This document shows positions 8,190-10,016 of a DNA stretch of 10,016 nucleotides, piece by piece. The notes under the pieces are model-generated. The model searched no databases. It had not been told where the DNA came from and worked only from the letters and a program-made list of their open reading frames with translations. Location: the NCBI GenBank assembly GCA_025464925.1, contig JAODMS010000162.1:1-10016 (forward strand), in the 5' to 3' direction. How positions within the stretch are numbered: position 1 is the first letter of the stretch; each line of letters begins with the position of its first letter. The DNA comes from Arthrobacter sp. Lineage in GTDB: Bacteria > Actinomycetota > Actinomycetes > Actinomycetales > Micrococcaceae. Position numbers and translations under genes: made by a program.

Positions 8190-8834
8190 ATGACGGAAAA
8201 CCCCAGGACCATCTCGGTCACCGGTTCCGGCAGCGCGGAAGCCGCACCGGACCTGCTGACCCTCTCCCTCGGCGTCGAGTGCCGCCGGGACAGTGTGGGC
8301 GCTGCCTACTCCGATGCGGGAAAGGCCTCAGCGGCCGTGACGGCCGTGCTCCGGGAGCATGGCGTGGAAAGCTCGGACATCACCACCACCGGCCTCAACG
8401 TGCGCGCAGAGGTCAACTGGCAGGAAGGGCGGGGACAGAGGGTCTCGGGCTATCTGGCGTCCAGCGTGCTCAGCGTCCGGATCCGCGAGCTCGCGGGTGC
8501 TTCCGAGATCATCGCGTCGGCAGTCGGCGCCGGCGGCAACGACGTCCGGCTGAACGGGCTGGAATTCGGCTTCACGGACCCTTCCGCCGTGACCGCCCGC
8601 GCCCGCGACGCCGCCTGGAACGACGCGCTCAGCACGGCGCAGCATTTCGCCTCCCTGGCCGGAGCCAGGCTCGGCAAGGTCGTCTCGGTCACCCAGCAGT
8701 CCGGTTTCCAGCCTCCCGTCCCGGTGGCGACCATGCAGCGCGCCGCGGCGGTGGAGTCGCTCACCGTCGAAGCCGGCGAGTCCGGCATCACGGCGACGGT
8801 CGGCGTCGTCTGGGAACTCGGCGACTTGCCCTAG
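8190..8834 (+). CDS. SIMPL-domain (DUF541) protein (214 aa)
   Basis: The N-terminus ISVTGSGSAEAAPDLLTLSLGVE is the typical opening of the SIMPL/DUF541 family. It is followed by the expected alternation of beta strands and helices: VLREHGVESSDITTTGLNVRAEV, a VSGYLASSVLSVRIREL strand-helix unit, then the AGGNDVRLNGLEFGFTD segment and a C-terminal TATVGVVWEL strand. The family has no established enzymatic activity. Many proteobacterial members are secreted, but this one has no signal peptide and should be cytoplasmic. Length is normal. It follows the HExxH gene by 1 nt and is very likely co-transcribed with it. Its TAG stop is interlocked with that of the convergent pcp gene. Family assignment is firm; its biological role is open. 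Confidence 0.9.
   Translation: MTENPRTISVTGSGSAEAAPDLLTLSLGVECRRDSVGAAYSDAGKASAAVTAVLREHGVESSDITTTGLNVRAEVNWQEGRGQRVSGYLASSVLSVRIRELAGASEIIASAVGAGGNDVRLNGLEFGFTDPSAVTARARDAAWNDALSTAQHFASLAGARLGKVVSVTQQSGFQPPVPVATMQRAAAVESLTVEAGESGITATVGVVWELGDLP
8831..8834. other. CTAG shared by two convergent stop codons
   Basis: TAG at 8832-8834 ends the SIMPL gene on the plus strand. The complement of 8831-8833 is the TAG ending pcp on the minus strand. The genes overlap by 4 nt and there is no intergenic space for a terminator. It is the same arrangement as at 3177-3180. Confidence 0.9.
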
Positions 8835-9472
8835 TGGGAGGCTCCGGCGGACAGCCTGAGATCGGCCGTCGTGGCCAGGGCGGTACGGACGACGACGGCG
8901 AGCGCCTGCGCCATCTGCTCCGCCGGCAGCGACGGGGTACTGCTGCCCCGCGGAAGCTGGCCCGGCTCGTACGGCACGTGGACGAAGCCGCCGCGGGTGC
9001 CCGGGCTGAGCCGCAGGGCGTGCATCAGAGCGTAGAAGATGTGGTTGCAGACATACGTCCCCGCCGTCTGGGACACCTCGGCCGGGATCCGCGCGGCGGT
9101 CAGCGCCGCGAGGGCCGCCTTCACCGGAAGGGACGTGAAATAGGCCGCCGGACCGCCGGGGACCACCGGCTCATCCACCGGGCGGTTGCCCGCATTGTCC
9201 GGTATCCGGGCATCGTCGCAGTTGATGGCCACCCGCTCCAGCGAGATCCGGGACCTGCCGCCGGCCTGCCCGGCGCAGATGACCAGCTCCGGGCTGTAGC
9301 GCTGCAGGGCGTCTGCGAGCACCGTGATGGACTCTCCAAAGACGCAGGGAAGCTCCACCGCGCGCACCTTGTGCCCCTCGGCCTGGAGCAGCAGTGCCGC
9401 CGCGCGCGCCGCCGTCCAGGAGGGGTTGGTGCTGTCGCCGCCGAACTTCTCGAACCCTGTCAGGAGAATCAT
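8831..9472 (-). CDS. pcp: Pyroglutamyl-peptidase I (213 aa)
   Basis: This cytosolic cysteine peptidase (family C15) removes N-terminal pyroglutamate from peptides and proteins. The N-terminus MILLTGFEKFGGDSTNPSW matches the family signature, with K9 where proline is usual. The catalytic triad is in place: E79 in SLERVAIN, C142 in AGTYVCNHIFY and H165 in GGFVHVPY. GQAGGR (68-73) is also conserved. Length is typical. The ATG at 9470-9472 begins exactly at the family N-terminus. No good Shine-Dalgarno sequence precedes it, and a -10-like TAGGCT ends 6 nt upstream, so the mRNA may be leaderless. It is divergent from the radical SAM gene (80-nt gap) and convergent with the SIMPL gene. Peptide recycling is the likely role. 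Confidence 0.96.
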   Translation of the reverse strand: MILLTGFEKFGGDSTNPSWTAARAAALLLQAEGHKVRAVELPCVFGESITVLADALQRYSPELVICAGQAGGRSRISLERVAINCDDARIPDNAGNRPVDEPVVPGGPAAYFTSLPVKAALAALTAARIPAEVSQTAGTYVCNHIFYALMHALRLSPGTRGGFVHVPYEPGQLPRGSSTPSLPAEQMAQALAVVVRTALATTADLRLSAGASH

Positions 9473-9478
9473 CGCCCC

Positions 9479-9484
9479 AGCCTA
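9479..9484 (-). promoter_or_regulatory. Candidate -10 element of pcp (leaderless geometry)
   Basis: TAGGCT on the minus strand fits TANNNT and ends 6 nt before the pcp ATG, placing the transcript start at the initiation codon. No convincing -35 was found. Confidence 0.4.
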
Positions 9485-9517
9485 GCAACGCGGGCGCTGC
9501 CTGTTCCGGCGCCGGCC

Positions 9518-9546
9518 TTGACTTAAACTCGAACATACCTTCGAAT
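9518..9546 (+). promoter_or_regulatory. Candidate promoter of the radical SAM gene
   Basis: TTGACT (9518-9523) is a good -35. After a 17-nt spacer, TCGAAT (9541-9546) is a fair -10, matching 4 of 6 TATAAT positions. It ends 6 nt before the ATG at 9553, so the mRNA would be leaderless, in keeping with the lack of a Shine-Dalgarno sequence. The LexA-like box lies across the spacer and -10. Confidence 0.5.
9529..9544 (+). promoter_or_regulatory. Putative LexA (SOS) box
   Basis: TCGAACATACCTTCGA matches the Gram-positive/mycobacterial LexA operator TCGAAC-N4-GTTCGA at 11 of 12 half-site positions; the single difference is C for G at 9539. The box overlaps the spacer and -10 of the candidate promoter, where a repressor would block initiation. 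LexA binding is inferred, not shown. Confidence 0.55.
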
Positions 9547-9552
9547 ATAGCC

Positions 9553-10016
9553 ATGAGATGGGACGCCCAAGCACTTAATCCAGCGCCCGAAACCAAGACA
9601 TCCGGAGCCCGGCCGGCCGGAGACACCGTTGGAAACAGCAGTTCCGGGTCCGCTGCGGCCGCCCTGCTCCCCCTGGCCGGGCTGGTACGTTCCGTTACCA
9701 CCCCGGAGTTCGCCGGTGTCACCTTCCATGAGGTCACCGCCAAATCGGTGCTCAACAAGGTGGTCGCCGGTTCGCGCATGCCATTCGGGTGGACCATCAA
9801 TCCCTACCGCGGCTGCAGCCACGCCTGCGTCTACAGTTTCGCCCGGAAGAGCCACACGTATCTGGACTTCGACGCCGGCCTGGATTTCGACAGCCAGGTG
9901 GTAGTCAAGATCAACGCCGCTGAGGTCCTGCGCAAGGAACTCGCCAAACCCTCCTGGCGGCACGAGCACGTGGCCCTGGGAACCAACACCGATCCCTACC
10001 AGCGGGCTGAAGGCCG
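9553..10016 (+). CDS. Rv2578c/SplB-family radical SAM protein, N-terminal part (3' end outside window)
   Basis: The frame from the ATG at 9553 stays open to the window edge (154 full codons). The opening MRWDAQAL, then LAGLVRSVTTPEFAGVTFHEV, INPYRGCSHACVY, SHTYLDFDAGLDFDSQVVVK and ALGTNTDPYQRAEGR are the pattern of the Rv2578c family, related to spore-photoproduct-lyase-type radical SAM proteins (COG1533). These use a 4Fe-4S cluster and S-adenosylmethionine. The cluster motif should be CX3CX2C. C88 and C92 are present, but position 95 reads AGT (serine), one base from TGT. Without the third ligand, normal cluster binding is doubtful. This is either a real change or a sequence error; the rest of the visible protein looks intact, with no frameshift. 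A LexA-like box in the promoter hints at DNA-damage control. About the N-terminal 40-45% is expected to be visible. Confidence 0.9.
   Translation, partial: MRWDAQALNPAPETKTSGARPAGDTVGNSSSGSAAAALLPLAGLVRSVTTPEFAGVTFHEVTAKSVLNKVVAGSRMPFGWTINPYRGCSHACVYSFARKSHTYLDFDAGLDFDSQVVVKINAAEVLRKELAKPSWRHEHVALGTNTDPYQRAEG

Noticed and set aside
9500..9511. ECF-type promoter (GGAAC ... CGTT) upstream of pcp
   Set aside because: On the minus strand the GGAAC and CGTT elements are only about 12 nt apart, too close for the ECF spacing of about 16-17 nt.
8279..9526. Plus-strand frame running through the SIMPL gene and antisense to pcp
   Set aside because: It is out of frame with the SIMPL protein and opposite an intact pcp with its full catalytic triad.

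Overview
The window is high-GC, densely packed chromosomal DNA from a Gram-positive actinobacterium. Protein flavour (Rv2578c-type radical SAM protein, Pls-type synthetase, short M1 metallopeptidase, cytoplasmic SIMPL protein) points to the Micrococcaceae, close to Arthrobacter or Pseudarthrobacter. The genus is inferred from family resemblance, not from a search. I see no tRNA, rRNA, CRISPR array, insertion sequence or phage gene.

Left part (1-3845). The 3' part of a Pls/PosA-type non-ribosomal-peptide-synthetase-like gene enters from the left edge. It shows three hexapeptide-repeat domains separated by membrane-spanning pairs. It overlaps by 50 nt a 455-residue M1 zinc aminopeptidase on the same strand. 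Facing them is an Sfp-type 4'-phosphopantetheinyl transferase, whose stop codon interlocks with the aminopeptidase stop in a shared CTAG. This set (carrier-protein synthetase, peptidase, carrier-protein-activating enzyme) is the best candidate for a specialised system here: membrane-bound synthesis of a homopoly-amino acid or related peptide, with a peptidase for processing, turnover or self-protection.

Middle part (3871-7490). The housekeeping pheS-pheT pair encodes the two subunits of phenylalanyl-tRNA synthetase on the minus strand. The phosphopantetheinyl transferase follows pheT by only 25 nt and may be read from the same transcript. A perfect 14-bp hairpin in the first codons of the transferase could limit that read-through.

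Right part (7491-10016). A 227-nt gap separates pheS from a two-gene plus-strand unit, an HExxH-bearing membrane-associated protein of unknown function and a SIMPL-domain protein. That unit converges on a pyroglutamyl-peptidase I gene, again with stops interlocked in a CTAG. Divergent from the peptidase gene is the 5' part of an Rv2578c/SplB-type radical SAM gene, preceded by a near-perfect actinobacterial LexA (SOS) box. In this copy the third cysteine of the CX3CX2C iron-sulfur motif reads as serine. Three genes here (7718, 9472 and 9553) have a candidate -10 hexamer ending exactly 6 nt before the start codon, the geometry of leaderless transcripts.
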